Positions 1 through 10,391 of a stretch of DNA of 64,000 bases are shown one piece after another (position 1 is the first letter of the stretch; every line of letters begins with the position of its first letter). The position numbers were made by a program, and so were the translations under genes. This DNA is from an uncultured SAR116 cluster alpha proteobacterium (GTDB taxonomy: Bacteria; Pseudomonadota; Alphaproteobacteria; Puniceispirillales; Marisalimonadaceae): NCBI GenBank assembly GCA_902595515.1, contig CACJQK010000001.1:1-64000 (forward strand). Reading direction: 5' to 3'. The notes under the pieces are model-generated. The model searched no databases and was not told where the DNA came from. It saw only the letters and a program-made list of their open reading frames with translations.

Positions 1-100
1 TCCTTAAAACTTGCTTTTAAATGAAACTGTAAGTATCTCAAAATTTTGTTGACCCTAACCCAAATAATTTTAAAATTCAACTTTTTTTAATCTCTGATTT

Positions 101-1441
101 TTAATTAGGTAATAATGGAGACCATGCAGGATCTGAACCATCACTAGGTGTAACTATTCTTGTTTCTCTAAATCCCGTAATATCAATTTTAAATAGATTT
201 ACGTTAGTACTTTTCCCATCGTCAATTGGGGCTTTTTGTTTAAAGTACATAAGCACCCTTCCATTTGGTGCCCAAGTTGGTCCTTCAACTAAGTACCCTT
301 GCGCTAATAATCTTTCCCCAGATCCATCTGGAGACATTACGCCAATATAAAATTTATTCTTAAGCATTTTAGTAAATGCAATAAGTTCTCCTTTTGGTGC
401 CCATACTGGTGTTGCATATCTTCCTTTTCCAAATGAAATTCTTGTAACATTTCTTCCATCAGAATCCATTAAATACAATTGCTGTGTCCCTCCACGATCA
501 GAGTTAAAAATAATTTTTTTGCCATCAGGAGAAAAACTTGGCGAGGTATCTATTGATAGGCTGTTAGTAAGTCTCTTTACTTCCTGATTGTTTAAATCCA
601 TTGTGTAAATATCTGTTATACCCTTGTCAGCTAGACTCATTATAATTTTATCACCAGAAGGTGAGAATCTGGGAGCGAAAGTCATACCTGGGAAAGATCC
701 TAACAATTCCTGCTGTCCTGTCTCTAAATTAAAAATATAAACTCTGGGCTCATTTTTAAAATATGCAAGATATGTAATTTCTTGTGAAGTAGGAGAAAAT
801 CTTGGAGTAAGTACCAAAAAACTTCCATCAGTTAAAAACTGATGATTTTCACCATCTTGATCCATAATAGCAAGTCTTTTGATACGTTTATTTTGAGGAC
901 CTGATTCAGCTACATAAACAATTCTTGTATCAAAATAACCACTATCTCCCGATAATCTTTCAAAGATCTCATCAGAAATAATATGTGCTACCCTTCGCCA
1001 AGCTTTTGAGTTGACTGACAATCTTAAACCAATAAGGTCTGTCTCGGCAATTACGTCCCATAACCTGAATTCTACTTCAATTTGATCGTCATTAATCTTT
1101 TTAACAGAACCTGTAATTAATGCTTTAATTCCCAAAGGTAACCAATCTGTGAAATTAGGTCTTACGGACGGACTAGTTGGAGGTGCTATAAAAGCTGCAC
1201 TTTCTATAGCCTTAAATTGTCCTGAACCTATTAAATTGTTTGAAATTACAGTTGAAATCTGCATTCCAATTTTATTAGCGCTTCCTTCTTCTCCAGTAAA
1301 ATTTGCGATAGCTATAGGTAATGGTTCGACTTGACCAGAATTAATTTTAATCCTTAAATCTTCTGAAAACGCTTGTGAAAAGTAAAGTGAAATTAGTAGG
1401 ATGATTGTCGGACAAAATATCGGCTTAAAACTTTTATACAA
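101..1441 (-). CDS. tolB: Tol-Pal system beta-propeller protein TolB
   Basis: 446 aa, signal peptide, repeated [16 protein letters not shown] propeller motifs; last gene of a tolQRAB run. Confidence 0.95.
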   Translation of the reverse strand: MYKSFKPIFCPTIILLISLYFSQAFSEDLRIKINSGQVEPLPIAIANFTGEEGSANKIGMQISTVISNNLIGSGQFKAIESAAFIAPPTSPSVRPNFTDWLPLGIKALITGSVKKINDDQIEVEFRLWDVIAETDLIGLRLSVNSKAWRRVAHIISDEIFERLSGDSGYFDTRIVYVAESGPQNKRIKRLAIMDQDGENHQFLTDGSFLVLTPRFSPTSQEITYLAYFKNEPRVYIFNLETGQQELLGSFPGMTFAPRFSPSGDKIIMSLADKGITDIYTMDLNNQEVKRLTNSLSIDTSPSFSPDGKKIIFNSDRGGTQQLYLMDSDGRNVTRISFGKGRYATPVWAPKGELIAFTKMLKNKFYIGVMSPDGSGERLLAQGYLVEGPTWAPNGRVLMYFKQKAPIDDGKSTNVNLFKIDITGFRETRIVTPSDGSDPAWSPLLPN

Positions 1442-1526
1442 AACTTACCTCAACTTTTTTATAAACAACTTAATTAAATATTTATTCTATGAGGCAGGAT
1501 TATGGCAAAAGAAAGAAAAAATTTAA

Positions 1527-2411
1527 TTAATAATTATTTATGAAAGAAGTATTAAAATCGAAAATGAAGTTTTTAAATTTATTTTCTTTACCTTTTGGAA
1601 GAGGTAAAGGTGAACTATCTAGAACAGCTCTTCTTGCTGCATCTGCTGCTGCTCTGTAAAATTTATTTTTTTTGTAGGAAGATTTGTCAAGAATTTTCGC
1701 ACTTTTTATAGTTCCATCAATATTTGCACTAATTTTTAATGGTATAATGATTTTAACCTCCGTAGCGGCATAAGAAAGATTAAAGTATTTTGTGACATGC
1801 ATTTGTATTCTATTAATATCTGTTTGGCTTAATTTTATTTCTGTTTGTTGAACTTGTCTGTGAGAATTACCGACTATCATCTTTAATTTTTTTAAAACTT
1901 CTTTGTTACTATTTTTTTTATCTTTTTTTACATTGTCTTTTATAGTTTCTGGCTTTGTTAATGTTTTAAGAATACCTCTCGCAAGGTTCTCTTTTTGTTT
2001 GTTTTTTATTTTTTCTGGTTTTTTAATTATTTTTGGGGGGGTTGACTTATTTTTCTTTTCTATCTCAATTTTTGGTCTTTTCTTTATTAATGCAGCAATC
2101 TCTTTTATTTCTTTCTCCTTTTTTAAAGCTAAATTCTTCTTTTCTACCATTTTTTTTGTTGGGATTGGCGGTGGTGGTGAGGGATTTTTATTATTTTTTT
2201 TCTCTTTAATAATTTTTTCATCAATTTCTTTTATTTTCTTTTTCTTTTTTTCTCCTAACTTTAGAGAGGTTTTAGAACTTATTGGAGTGTCCTCAACAAT
2301 GTCAATTGGTAATTCAATAGGCTCTTTTACTTTCAAAGCTGGCAAACCAAAATAAGCTAAAGTAAGAAAAATGGAGTGTAAACCAAAAGAAATAAAAGTA
2401 GATCTAATCAT
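1527..2411 (-). CDS. tolA: TolA/TonB C-terminal domain cell envelope protein
   Basis: N-terminal TM segment, long Lys/Glu-rich and Pro-rich linker, C-terminal TonB/TolA-like domain; lies between tolR and tolB. Confidence 0.85.
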   Translation of the reverse strand: MIRSTFISFGLHSIFLTLAYFGLPALKVKEPIELPIDIVEDTPISSKTSLKLGEKKKKKIKEIDEKIIKEKKNNKNPSPPPPIPTKKMVEKKNLALKKEKEIKEIAALIKKRPKIEIEKKNKSTPPKIIKKPEKIKNKQKENLARGILKTLTKPETIKDNVKKDKKNSNKEVLKKLKMIVGNSHRQVQQTEIKLSQTDINRIQMHVTKYFNLSYAATEVKIIIPLKISANIDGTIKSAKILDKSSYKKNKFYRAAADAARRAVLDSSPLPLPKGKENKFKNFIFDFNTSFINNY

Positions 2412-2415
2412 GATC

Positions 2416-2838
2416 TTAACCTTCTTGTAACTTAGCTACTAAGGCAACCTTCTTAAAACCAGAACTTTTGATTTTTGCAATTGTATCTAAGACCAAACCA
2501 TATGGAACATTTTTATCACCCCTAACGTATATTCTAAGATTTTTATTCCCTGAAGAAATGGCTTTTAACCTAGGTAATAATTGAAGAGTATCAATTTCTC
2601 TTTCTTGTATAAATACTTCTCCATTTTTCTTAATACTAATTATAATTGGATCACCTTTTGAGTTTAACTGTGAAGCTTTAGTTTTTGGTAGATCTACAGA
2701 AACTCCAACAGTTAATAATGGTGCAGTAATCATAAAAACTATTAGCAAAACCAACATTACATCAACAAAAGGTGTTACATTAATCTGTGACATTATTTTA
2801 TATTTTTTACTTAATTTATTATTTATGCGATTATACAT
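2416..2838 (-). CDS. tolR: Biopolymer transporter TolR/ExbD
   Basis: INVTPFVDVMLVLLIVFMITAPLLTVGVSVDLPK motif. Confidence 0.95.
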   Translation of the reverse strand: MYNRINNKLSKKYKIMSQINVTPFVDVMLVLLIVFMITAPLLTVGVSVDLPKTKASQLNSKGDPIIISIKKNGEVFIQEREIDTLQLLPRLKAISSGNKNLRIYVRGDKNVPYGLVLDTIAKIKSSGFKKVALVAKLQEG

Positions 2839-3552
2839 TTAATTATCTTCAACTTGACGTAACAACACATTTGAAAACTCAATCGAAAAGTATTCTAGGT
2901 TATTAGATAATTTTTCTAAATCATTTGAAAATTTATTGTATGCCGCAACAGCAGGTATAGCAGCTAGTAATCCTAGTGCTGTTGCAAATAGTGCCTCAGC
3001 TATTCCCGGTGCAACTACTGCAAGACTAGTATTATTGCTGATAGCTATGGATTGAAATGCATTAACTATACCCCATACCGTACCTAACAAGCCAATAAAT
3101 GGAGCTACCGAACCAATTGAACCAAGAAAACTCATACCTTTTTCCAATCTCTCAATTTCTTTATTAATAGATATATGCATAGAGTTATTAATTCTTTGAA
3201 TAAAATCTTTTAATTTTGAGCTAGATAAGGTTTGTCTTTGATTTAGTTTATTAAATTCTCTCATTCCACTAATAAAAACTCTTACCTGAGAGTTACTGAC
3301 ATTTTCAGAATATTCTTGGTATAAATCATCTAAATTAACGCCTGACCAAAAAACATCTTCAAATTCAATTGATAATTTTTTTTCATTTCTTAAAAGCGCA
3401 TATTTATTAATTATAATTGCCCAACACCATATTGATGCAAAAATAAGAAGGAACATGACACCTTTTACAAATGGATCAGCTTGGAAAAAGAGTCCTAATA
3501 TAGTTAAATCAGGTCCACTTGATATTACCTCTGTTTTAACATCTGGATTCAT
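2839..3552 (-). CDS. tolQ: Proton channel TolQ
   Basis: MotA/TolQ/ExbB family; GSIGSVAPFIGLLGTVWGIVNAF. Confidence 0.95.
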   Translation of the reverse strand: MNPDVKTEVISSGPDLTILGLFFQADPFVKGVMFLLIFASIWCWAIIINKYALLRNEKKLSIEFEDVFWSGVNLDDLYQEYSENVSNSQVRVFISGMREFNKLNQRQTLSSSKLKDFIQRINNSMHISINKEIERLEKGMSFLGSIGSVAPFIGLLGTVWGIVNAFQSIAISNNTSLAVVAPGIAEALFATALGLLAAIPAVAAYNKFSNDLEKLSNNLEYFSIEFSNVLLRQVEDN

Positions 3553-3575
3553 TTTTATAACCTCACAAATTCTAG

Positions 3576-4043
3576 TTATTTATTTTGAAAAAATTTACAA
3601 TTCAAAATTTTATTAATTCTTTTTACTTTAAAATCTTTATTGATTGCTACTATTTGAATTATGCCCGATACTAATAACTCAATTTTTTTTTCCATGCCAA
3701 AAAAGCGATATGCTTCTTGTTTAATAGTTATACTCGTATTTTTGGCATATTTAAGGCAACTTTTAATTAAAATTATATCATTAAACAATGCTGGTTTGTG
3801 CCAAATTAAATCAGCTTTTCTAATAACTAAACTTATATTATGGTTTTTTCTTAAATCAACTTGATCTATTTTTAATAAATTCAATAAAGATGTTCGAGCT
3901 CTTTCAAAATATTTTAGATAATTGGTATGATATACAATCTGCCCTGCATCTGTATCTTCATAATAAACTTTAAGGTAGTAGTAATGATTTTCATCTTGGA
4001 TTTCTCCATCAAGATTTTTAAAATTATTATATTTAGATTTCAT
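3576..4043 (-). CDS. ybgC: YbgC/FadM-type acyl-CoA thioesterase
   Basis: YYEDTDAGQIVYHTNYLKYFERART hotdog motif; upstream of tolQ. Confidence 0.92.
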   Translation of the reverse strand: MKSKYNNFKNLDGEIQDENHYYYLKVYYEDTDAGQIVYHTNYLKYFERARTSLLNLLKIDQVDLRKNHNISLVIRKADLIWHKPALFNDIILIKSCLKYAKNTSITIKQEAYRFFGMEKKIELLVSGIIQIVAINKDFKVKRINKILNCKFFQNK

Positions 4044-4047
4044 CAGT

Positions 4048-5106
4048 TTAGTTTTTAGATGTGTCTATAAGATCAATCTGTTCCACTGCATTTTTTGGAG
4101 GGCTTAGACCTAAATGTCTCCATCCTGAGGCTGAAACAAACCGTCCTCTAGAGGACCTTTGAATTAATCCACGCTGTAATAAATATGGCTCAATTACTTC
4201 TTCAATCATATCTTTTTGCTCGGATAAAGTTGCTGACAAAGTATCTAAGCCTACAGGACCACCGTGATATTTTTCTATAATTATTTTTAAATATTTTCTA
4301 TCAATTGCATCTAAACCTGATGAGTCAACATCTAGCTGAGATAAAGCATTTTCTGCAAACTTATGATCTATAATATTTGTGTTTGAAACGGAAAGAATAT
4401 CCCTTACACGCCTCAACAATCTTCCAGCAACTCTAGGAGTGCCTCTTGATCTTCTAGCAATCTCATAAGCACCACTTTCTTGCAGACTAACCTTTAATTT
4501 TTCAGCCTGTTTTAGCAGAATTTTAACTAAATCATTTGGATTATAAAATTCCATTCTAATTTGGATACCAAACCTATCTCTTAAAGGAGTTGTTAAAAGA
4601 CCAGAACGAGTAGTTGCACCAACTAATGTAAAAGGAGGTAGATCAATTTTAATTGTTCTTGCGGAAGGCCCCTCACCTATAATCAAATCTAATTGTAAAT
4701 CTTCCATTGCTGGGTATAGAATTTCTTCAATATTTGGAGAAAGTCTGTGTATTTCGTCTATAAACAAAACATCCTTAGGTTTTAAATTTGTTAACAAAGC
4801 TGCTAAATCACCTGCTTTGTTAATAATTGGGCCAGAGGTGGCTTTAAAACCTACACCAAGTTCGATAGAAATTATCTGCGCAAGTGTAGTCTTACCTAGT
4901 CCTGGTGGACCAAATAAAAGCACATGATCCATTGCTTCTTTCCGAGTTTCTGCTGCTGTAATGAATGTTAATAAATTTTTTTGAACTTGTGGTTGACCTA
5001 TAAATTCAGAGATACGTCTTGGTCTGAGGCTTATATCATTAGATTCTATATTATTAATAACATCTGAGTTGACTAACCTTTCATCTATTTCATTATCGTC
5101 AATCAT
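4048..5106 (-). CDS. ruvB: Holliday junction branch migration helicase RuvB
   Basis: [33 protein letters not shown]-like motifs. Confidence 0.98.
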   Translation of the reverse strand: MIDDNEIDERLVNSDVINNIESNDISLRPRRISEFIGQPQVQKNLLTFITAAETRKEAMDHVLLFGPPGLGKTTLAQIISIELGVGFKATSGPIINKAGDLAALLTNLKPKDVLFIDEIHRLSPNIEEILYPAMEDLQLDLIIGEGPSARTIKIDLPPFTLVGATTRSGLLTTPLRDRFGIQIRMEFYNPNDLVKILLKQAEKLKVSLQESGAYEIARRSRGTPRVAGRLLRRVRDILSVSNTNIIDHKFAENALSQLDVDSSGLDAIDRKYLKIIIEKYHGGPVGLDTLSATLSEQKDMIEEVIEPYLLQRGLIQRSSRGRFVSASGWRHLGLSPPKNAVEQIDLIDTSKN

Positions 5107-5774
5107 CTTGTCACCTGAGTTAAAGCTTTTAAGGCTAAAGGTATAATATAACCAACTGTAAAGTCTTTACTTTCGTGTTTCAAAGTAAATTCTTTTTTAA
5201 TTTTCATTACTGTTGAAAAGACTTCACTTCTATTATAGCCAAGGTTAACAAGAGCGGAAATGACATCTTCTACAACTTTAGTTTCAATATTATTAGTTTC
5301 ATTTACTAAACTTAAATTTTCTAGGGGAGTTTCAACGATATCTATATTTTTATCTATATTTATAAGATTAAGATTAGATACTTTTTCCAACAATTCTGTG
5401 GCTATCCTTCCGGCAACCTTTGAACCAACTCCTTCTGCTCTTGAAATCATAGCTTTATCACCTGATGAAATCGCTAAAATTAATTCGTCAATAGTAAGTG
5501 CCGAAAGAATAGAAAGTGCAGCTTTAGGCCCAACGCCTTGAACAGATTGTAATAACTTAAAGATAGTCTGGTCAATTTTGTTAAAAAAACCATACATTAC
5601 AATTTTATCATCTTTCACTTGTAAATCTGTAAACATCTCCAACTTTGAACCAATATTACCTAAAGAAGATATGACTTTAGATGAGACATTAAGAAGATAT
5701 CCTACGCTATTTACTTCTAAAACAATTTCTGATTTTGAAATCGACTTTAATGTACCTGAAAGAGAAGCTATCAT
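5103..5774 (-). CDS. ruvA: Holliday junction branch migration protein RuvA
   Basis: [10 protein letters not shown]-terminus, [14 protein letters not shown] HhH motif. Confidence 0.96.
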   Translation of the reverse strand: MIASLSGTLKSISKSEIVLEVNSVGYLLNVSSKVISSLGNIGSKLEMFTDLQVKDDKIVMYGFFNKIDQTIFKLLQSVQGVGPKAALSILSALTIDELILAISSGDKAMISRAEGVGSKVAGRIATELLEKVSNLNLINIDKNIDIVETPLENLSLVNETNNIETKVVEDVISALVNLGYNRSEVFSTVMKIKKEFTLKHESKDFTVGYIIPLALKALTQVTR

Positions 5775-5804
5775 ATCTTGCCTTAATTACTAAAATATTA
5801 ATTA

Positions 5805-6350
5805 TTATTTATTTTCCTCTTTAAGTAATGCTTTTGCAATTGCTAAATTTAGACCATCACTCTTGTTTGAAATAGAAAGTTTATTATCATAACCAATGTT
5901 TTGACCAGAAATCGCAATGGCTAGGGCATCTGAACTGTCTTCATTTTTGGGAACAATATTTAATAATTTTTCAATCATTGATTTAATCTGTTCTTTAGAT
6001 GCGCTTCCATAACCAGTTACTGTCTTTTTGACAAACTTTGGAGATAACTCATTTACAATCAATCCAGCCTCAGCTAGTGCAATCATTGATGCTCCTCTTG
6101 CCATTCCAAGTTTTAAACTACTGATTGATCCAGACCCAACAAATATTTTTTCTATCACAGACATATTAGGATTATATTTTTTTATTATTATTAGTAATTG
6201 GTTTTTTATTTCAAGTAATCTTTTACCATCATCAAGTTTAGTTGAAGGTGATATGGATCCATCTTTGATGTGAAGTATTTTATTATTTTTAAACTCAACC
6301 ACTCCCCAGCCTGTATGCCTTAAACCAGGATCTACACCTATGACTCTCAA
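5805..6350 (-). CDS. ruvC: Crossover junction endodeoxyribonuclease RuvC
   Basis: RVIGVDPGLRHTGWGV; DSSDALAIAI. Confidence 0.97.
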   Translation of the reverse strand: MRVIGVDPGLRHTGWGVVEFKNNKILHIKDGSISPSTKLDDGKRLLEIKNQLLIIIKKYNPNMSVIEKIFVGSGSISSLKLGMARGASMIALAEAGLIVNELSPKFVKKTVTGYGSASKEQIKSMIEKLLNIVPKNEDSSDALAIAISGQNIGYDNKLSISNKSDGLNLAIAKALLKEENK

Positions 6351-6361
6351 ATTAAAACCTT

Positions 6362-7108
6362 TTATATATTAATTTTATTAATTATTTCGTCTTCAATATC
6401 AAAATTACTATAAACACCTTGAACATCTTCACAATTATCAAGAGTGTCTAAAAGCTTTAAAATTGATATGGCTTTCTTTTCGTCATCTATTTTAATAAAG
6501 TTTTCAGGTTGCCATATGATTTGTGCTTGCTCAGGCATGCCTAACAATTTTTCCAGCTTTTCACGAACATTATTAAACTCATTTACAGATGTAAATATTT
6601 CATGATTGTTTTCATCAGAATTGACATCATCTGCTCCTACATCACTTGCAATCTCAAAAATATCTTCATCACTTTTTATATTTTTATTATAGATAATTTG
6701 ACCAATATTGTTAAACATAAAGGAAACCGAACCAGTTTCACCCAAAGTTCCACCATATTTAGTAAAAGAGGACCTGACTTCAGCTGCAGTTCTATTTCGA
6801 TTATCTGTTACTGCATCAACAATAAGAGCAATTCCACCACTTGCATAGCCTTCATATCTAATTTCTTCAAGATTCGATGACTGGCCAGATTCTGCTTTTT
6901 TAATAACTCTTTCAATATTATCTTTAGGCATATTCACTGATCTACAAGCAGAAAGAGCAGACCTTAACCTCGGATTACTTGAAGGATCTGTACCTCCTCG
7001 AACAGCTACTTGTAATTCTTTTGTAAGTCTTGCAAACTTTTTTGCTCGCTTTGCATCTTGGGCTCCTTTACGATGCATAATATTTTTAAATTTCGAGTGA
7101 CCTGCCAT
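6362..7108 (-). CDS. yebC: YebC/PmpR family transcriptional/translation factor
   Basis: MAGHSKFKNIMHRKGAQDAKRAKKFARL. Confidence 0.97.
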   Translation of the reverse strand: MAGHSKFKNIMHRKGAQDAKRAKKFARLTKELQVAVRGGTDPSSNPRLRSALSACRSVNMPKDNIERVIKKAESGQSSNLEEIRYEGYASGGIALIVDAVTDNRNRTAAEVRSSFTKYGGTLGETGSVSFMFNNIGQIIYNKNIKSDEDIFEIASDVGADDVNSDENNHEIFTSVNEFNNVREKLEKLLGMPEQAQIIWQPENFIKIDDEKKAISILKLLDTLDNCEDVQGVYSNFDIEDEIINKINI

Positions 7109-7134
7109 TTAAATAACTCCAGTAAAATTAAAAA

Positions 7135-7971
7135 TTAGGTTTTTAAAAATACTTGTTCTAATTTACCTCCCAATCTAAGAGGATTTATTGATTTACTCAA
7201 ACCAGTAGCATTTGTTTCAATTAAAACAGCACATAAAGTTGGCTCCCCAGATGATACTTCAAGTCTAGCTTTCTTATTATTTGGATGTGTAAACCTTTTT
7301 AGGGCATCATCTTTATTCATACCGATAATAGAATTATAATCGCCACTCATGCCAACATCTGTTATGTAGGCAGTCCCTTTGTCTAAAATTTGATGATCGG
7401 CAGTAGGTACGTGAGTATGTGTGCCAACCACTGCAGATACTACTCCATCAAGAGCATTAGCTATTGCCATTTTTTCAGACGAAGCTTCACCATGTACATC
7501 TACTAATGAAAAATTAACATTTTCATTAAGTTTGAGATATTTTACAATATCAGGAATTTTATCGAAGACAGGATCTGTTTTAGTCATAAATAAATTAGTC
7601 ATAATATTTGCAACCCCGAGGGATCCTGCATTTACTTTAATTACTGTCATTCCCAATCCAGGAGTTCCTTTAATCATATTTAAGGGACGAAGCAACCTAT
7701 CACTTTTAGAGATATAAGATATTATTTCTCTTTTATCCCAAATATGATTACCGGTTGTTAGGACATCAGCGCCAGCTGAAAAGAAATCATCACATATAGA
7801 AGGAGTAACGCCAAATCCACCAGCCGCGTTTTCTACATTAACAATGACAGCATCAAGTCGAAGTTGATCCTTTAATTCTACAATTTTCTTTTGAGCAAAA
7901 TTTCTTGCTTTTCTTCCTACTATATCTCCAATAAATAGTACTCTCATAAAACCTTCTTTAAATTTTATCAA
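7135..7971 (-). CDS. YmdB family metallophosphoesterase
   Basis: MRVLFIGDIVGRKAR, NVENAAGGFG, GTHTHVPTAD. Confidence 0.93.
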   Translation of the reverse strand: MIKFKEGFMRVLFIGDIVGRKARNFAQKKIVELKDQLRLDAVIVNVENAAGGFGVTPSICDDFFSAGADVLTTGNHIWDKREIISYISKSDRLLRPLNMIKGTPGLGMTVIKVNAGSLGVANIMTNLFMTKTDPVFDKIPDIVKYLKLNENVNFSLVDVHGEASSEKMAIANALDGVVSAVVGTHTHVPTADHQILDKGTAYITDVGMSGDYNSIIGMNKDDALKRFTHPNNKKARLEVSSGEPTLCAVLIETNATGLSKSINPLRLGGKLEQVFLKT

Positions 7972-8535
7972 TTAATATTAGATAACACATCTTTTTCTGT
8001 AATAATGCAGTCCAATTTTATATCATGTTTTTCTCTAGGTATCTTTTTTTCTTCTTGAATGCTATATGCAAGACCAATTGTAATAAAAAATTTCTTTTCT
8101 TTTTTAAAGTATTTTTTTAAATAATTTATTGATTTATCGTAATATCCACCTCCATAGCCTAATCTATAAAATTCTCTATCAAATGAAAGTAATGGAACTA
8201 CTAATATTTGTGGGAAAATAGATATCTGAGTTTTTTTTGGTTCCATTGTACCAAATGGACCATTTATTAATTCATCATTTGGTATCCATTTCTTAAATTC
8301 CATAGATTTATTTTTCTTATCTATTATCGGCAAAGAGAGTGTTACTCTTTTTTGTTGTAAATAATAAATGAAATCAAATGGAGAAATCTCATTATTTATT
8401 GGGAGGTATAAACCTGCAGTTTCAATTTTTTTAGTACTACGAAAAATTTTATTTAAGCAAATATGAATTGATTTTTTTAAGTTAACTTTTGCCTTAAAAT
8501 CTAATTGAAATTTTATTCTTTTTTTTTTGCGACAA
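7968..8535 (-). CDS. 5-formyltetrahydrofolate cyclo-ligase (true gene longer than the ORF track; start anomalous)
   Basis: C-terminal LGYGGGYYDKS motif in ORF 7968..8333; the same frame continues upstream as ...ETAGLYLPINNEISPFDFIYYLQQKRVTLSLPIIDKK. No canonical start in this frame before TAG at 8538-8540; a TTG at 8533-8535 lies one base out of frame across a 10-nt homopolymer. Confidence 0.85.
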
Positions 8536-8573
8536 TTCTAAGTGTATTTTTCATCTGAAGCTCTAATTTTAAG

Positions 8574-8727
8574 ATGAAAGCCAAATAGTCGTCGGATAAG
8601 TTATCCTATGTTGCCTGTTAAACAGGTGGGCACCATTTAATTTAACCAAGGCTAAAGCAGTGACGGTTCCCTAAGAATACTTATGGCCCCAAGGATTAAA
8701 GTTCCTAACAAAAAATCCAGCTTTCAT
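8574..8727 (-). ncRNA. ssrS: 6S RNA (ssrS)
   Basis: Non-coding gap between zapA and 5-FTHF cyclo-ligase, the classical ssrS position; closing helix ATGAAAGC (5', 8720-8727) with GCTTTCAT (3', about 8574-8581); GC-richer than surroundings; contains CCTTGGGGCC. Ends approximate. Confidence 0.85.
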
Positions 8728-8736
8728 TATTTGAAC

Positions 8737-9048
8737 TTATTTATTTTCAAGTAACTTTGCAACTTTATTCATTCTTTGAGTAGCTTTTTCTAACCAATTA
8801 ATAAGCTCATTTATGACATTATCATGATCTGAATTATATTGTTGTGCAATAGATTTATCAGCTAGTATTAAAGATGTCATTGCTAATAATCTTGATTCTC
8901 CTACTGTTTCCGAAACATTTGATAGACTTGCAATAACTTTATTAACCTCTTTTGACGACTCAATAAGTCTATCCTCTTCTCCAGCCATACAAGAAACTGG
9001 ATATACTACTCCATTTATTTCAATTTTAACAGTTACAATTTCTGACAT
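8737..9048 (-). CDS. zapA: Cell division protein ZapA
   Basis: VKIEINGVVYPVSCMAGEEDRL...; next to 6S RNA. Confidence 0.92.
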   Translation of the reverse strand: MSEIVTVKIEINGVVYPVSCMAGEEDRLIESSKEVNKVIASLSNVSETVGESRLLAMTSLILADKSIAQQYNSDHDNVINELINWLEKATQRMNKVAKLLENK

Positions 9049-9065
9049 ATTTACCTTAGTAAGTT

Positions 9066-9296
9066 TTATCTTATTATAGTATTTTCAAAATCAACTTTCA
9101 ATTCTTCCAAATATCTTTCAGCTTCAATAAACTTGTTGTTAGCCTCTTTTAAATCTTTTTTTATTGAATCAAGTTTAGCTTTATTAGTAATGCTTTCCGC
9201 GACATGGCTTTCAAGTATTTTCATGCTCTCATCAAATGATTCTTGCAATTTTCTGATATTCTCTAACTTAATTCTATTTTTTTCGTGAAATTTCAT
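9066..9296 (-). CDS. Small coiled-coil protein upstream of zapA (DUF4164-like position)
   Basis: 76 aa, heptad-rich; position matches small coiled-coil genes next to zapA in alphaproteobacteria. Confidence 0.6.
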   Translation of the reverse strand: MKFHEKNRIKLENIRKLQESFDESMKILESHVAESITNKAKLDSIKKDLKEANNKFIEAERYLEELKVDFENTIIR

Positions 9297-9463
9297 TAGT
9301 AACTACTCAATATATAATTAATTTTATAAATAAATATCATAACAGATCTAACTTAGGATAGACAAATTTTATTGTATTTAATAAAATTTAAATTTATAGG
9401 TAATAAATACTATATTACTATGTTTAGTCCAATGATCCATTATGCTTCAAGGAAATTTTTAAA

Positions 9464-10390
9464 ATGAAATTTACAAGAAATATTAAAAAAATATTAAGTT
9501 ATTATGAAAGTGATAATCCTGGTGTAAAAACAAATTTGGCAAGAATTCTAATGTCTGGGAAATTAGGTGGAACTGGAAAGTTAGTTATACTTCCTGTCGA
9601 TCAGGGATTTGAACATGGTCCTGCTAGATCTTTTGCCAAAAATACCTTAGCATATGATCCTCACTATCACTTTAATTTAGCAATTGACGCAGGACTAAAT
9701 GCATTTGCTGCTCCATTAGGCATGCTAGAGGCTGGGGCTGACACATTTGCAGGTCAAATCCCTCTAATAATGAAAGTTAATAGTTCTAATTCTCTATCTA
9801 ACGAGAAAACTGCGCCTTCACAAGCTTTAACTGGCAGTGTGACTGAGGCTATTAGATTAGGTTGTTCTGCAGTCGGATTTACAATTTATCCTGGATCTGA
9901 AATGGCCTTAGATATGATATCAGAAATACAAGAAATTGCTGCTGAAGCAAAAGACGCTGGACTTGCTGTCGTAGTATGGAGTTATCCAAGAGGTGGTAAT
10001 ATTAGTAAAGAAGGGGAAACTGCTATTGACATAGTTTCTTATGCTGCTCATATGGCAGCTCTTGTTGGTGCACATATTATTAAAGTTAAACCTCCAACTT
10101 CTCATATAGAACAAGACGAAGCTAAAAAGGTTTATGTGTCAGAGAATATTCCTATTGCGTCATTAAACGAAAGAATAAAACATGTCGTTCAGTCATGTTT
10201 TAATGGTAAAAGAATTGTAGTTTTTTCAGGTGGTTCATCTAAAGATAAGGAGAGCCTCTTAGAAGAAATAAAAGAATTGTATTTAGGTGGAGCTAGTGGA
10301 TCAATAATTGGTAGAAATTCTTTTCAAAGACCATACAGTGAAGCACTGATTTTATTGAACCAAATTATAGATATTTATAAGGGAAAATAA
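9464..10390 (+). CDS. Class I fructose-bisphosphate aldolase (FbaB/DhnA type)
   Basis: KLVILPVDQGFEHGPARSFA, VWSYPRGG, IIKVKPP. Confidence 0.93.
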   Translation: MKFTRNIKKILSYYESDNPGVKTNLARILMSGKLGGTGKLVILPVDQGFEHGPARSFAKNTLAYDPHYHFNLAIDAGLNAFAAPLGMLEAGADTFAGQIPLIMKVNSSNSLSNEKTAPSQALTGSVTEAIRLGCSAVGFTIYPGSEMALDMISEIQEIAAEAKDAGLAVVVWSYPRGGNISKEGETAIDIVSYAAHMAALVGAHIIKVKPPTSHIEQDEAKKVYVSENIPIASLNERIKHVVQSCFNGKRIVVFSGGSSKDKESLLEEIKELYLGGASGSIIGRNSFQRPYSEALILLNQIIDIYKGK

Positions 10391-10391
10391 G

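Noticed and set aside
1903-2355. 150-aa plus-strand Phe-rich 'membrane protein' ORF
   Set aside because: Antisense of Lys-rich tolA; poly-Lys codons read backwards give Phe/Leu-rich hydrophobic translations.
5260-5541. Plus-strand ORF opposite ruvA
   Set aside because: Antisense shadow; no start context or homology signal.
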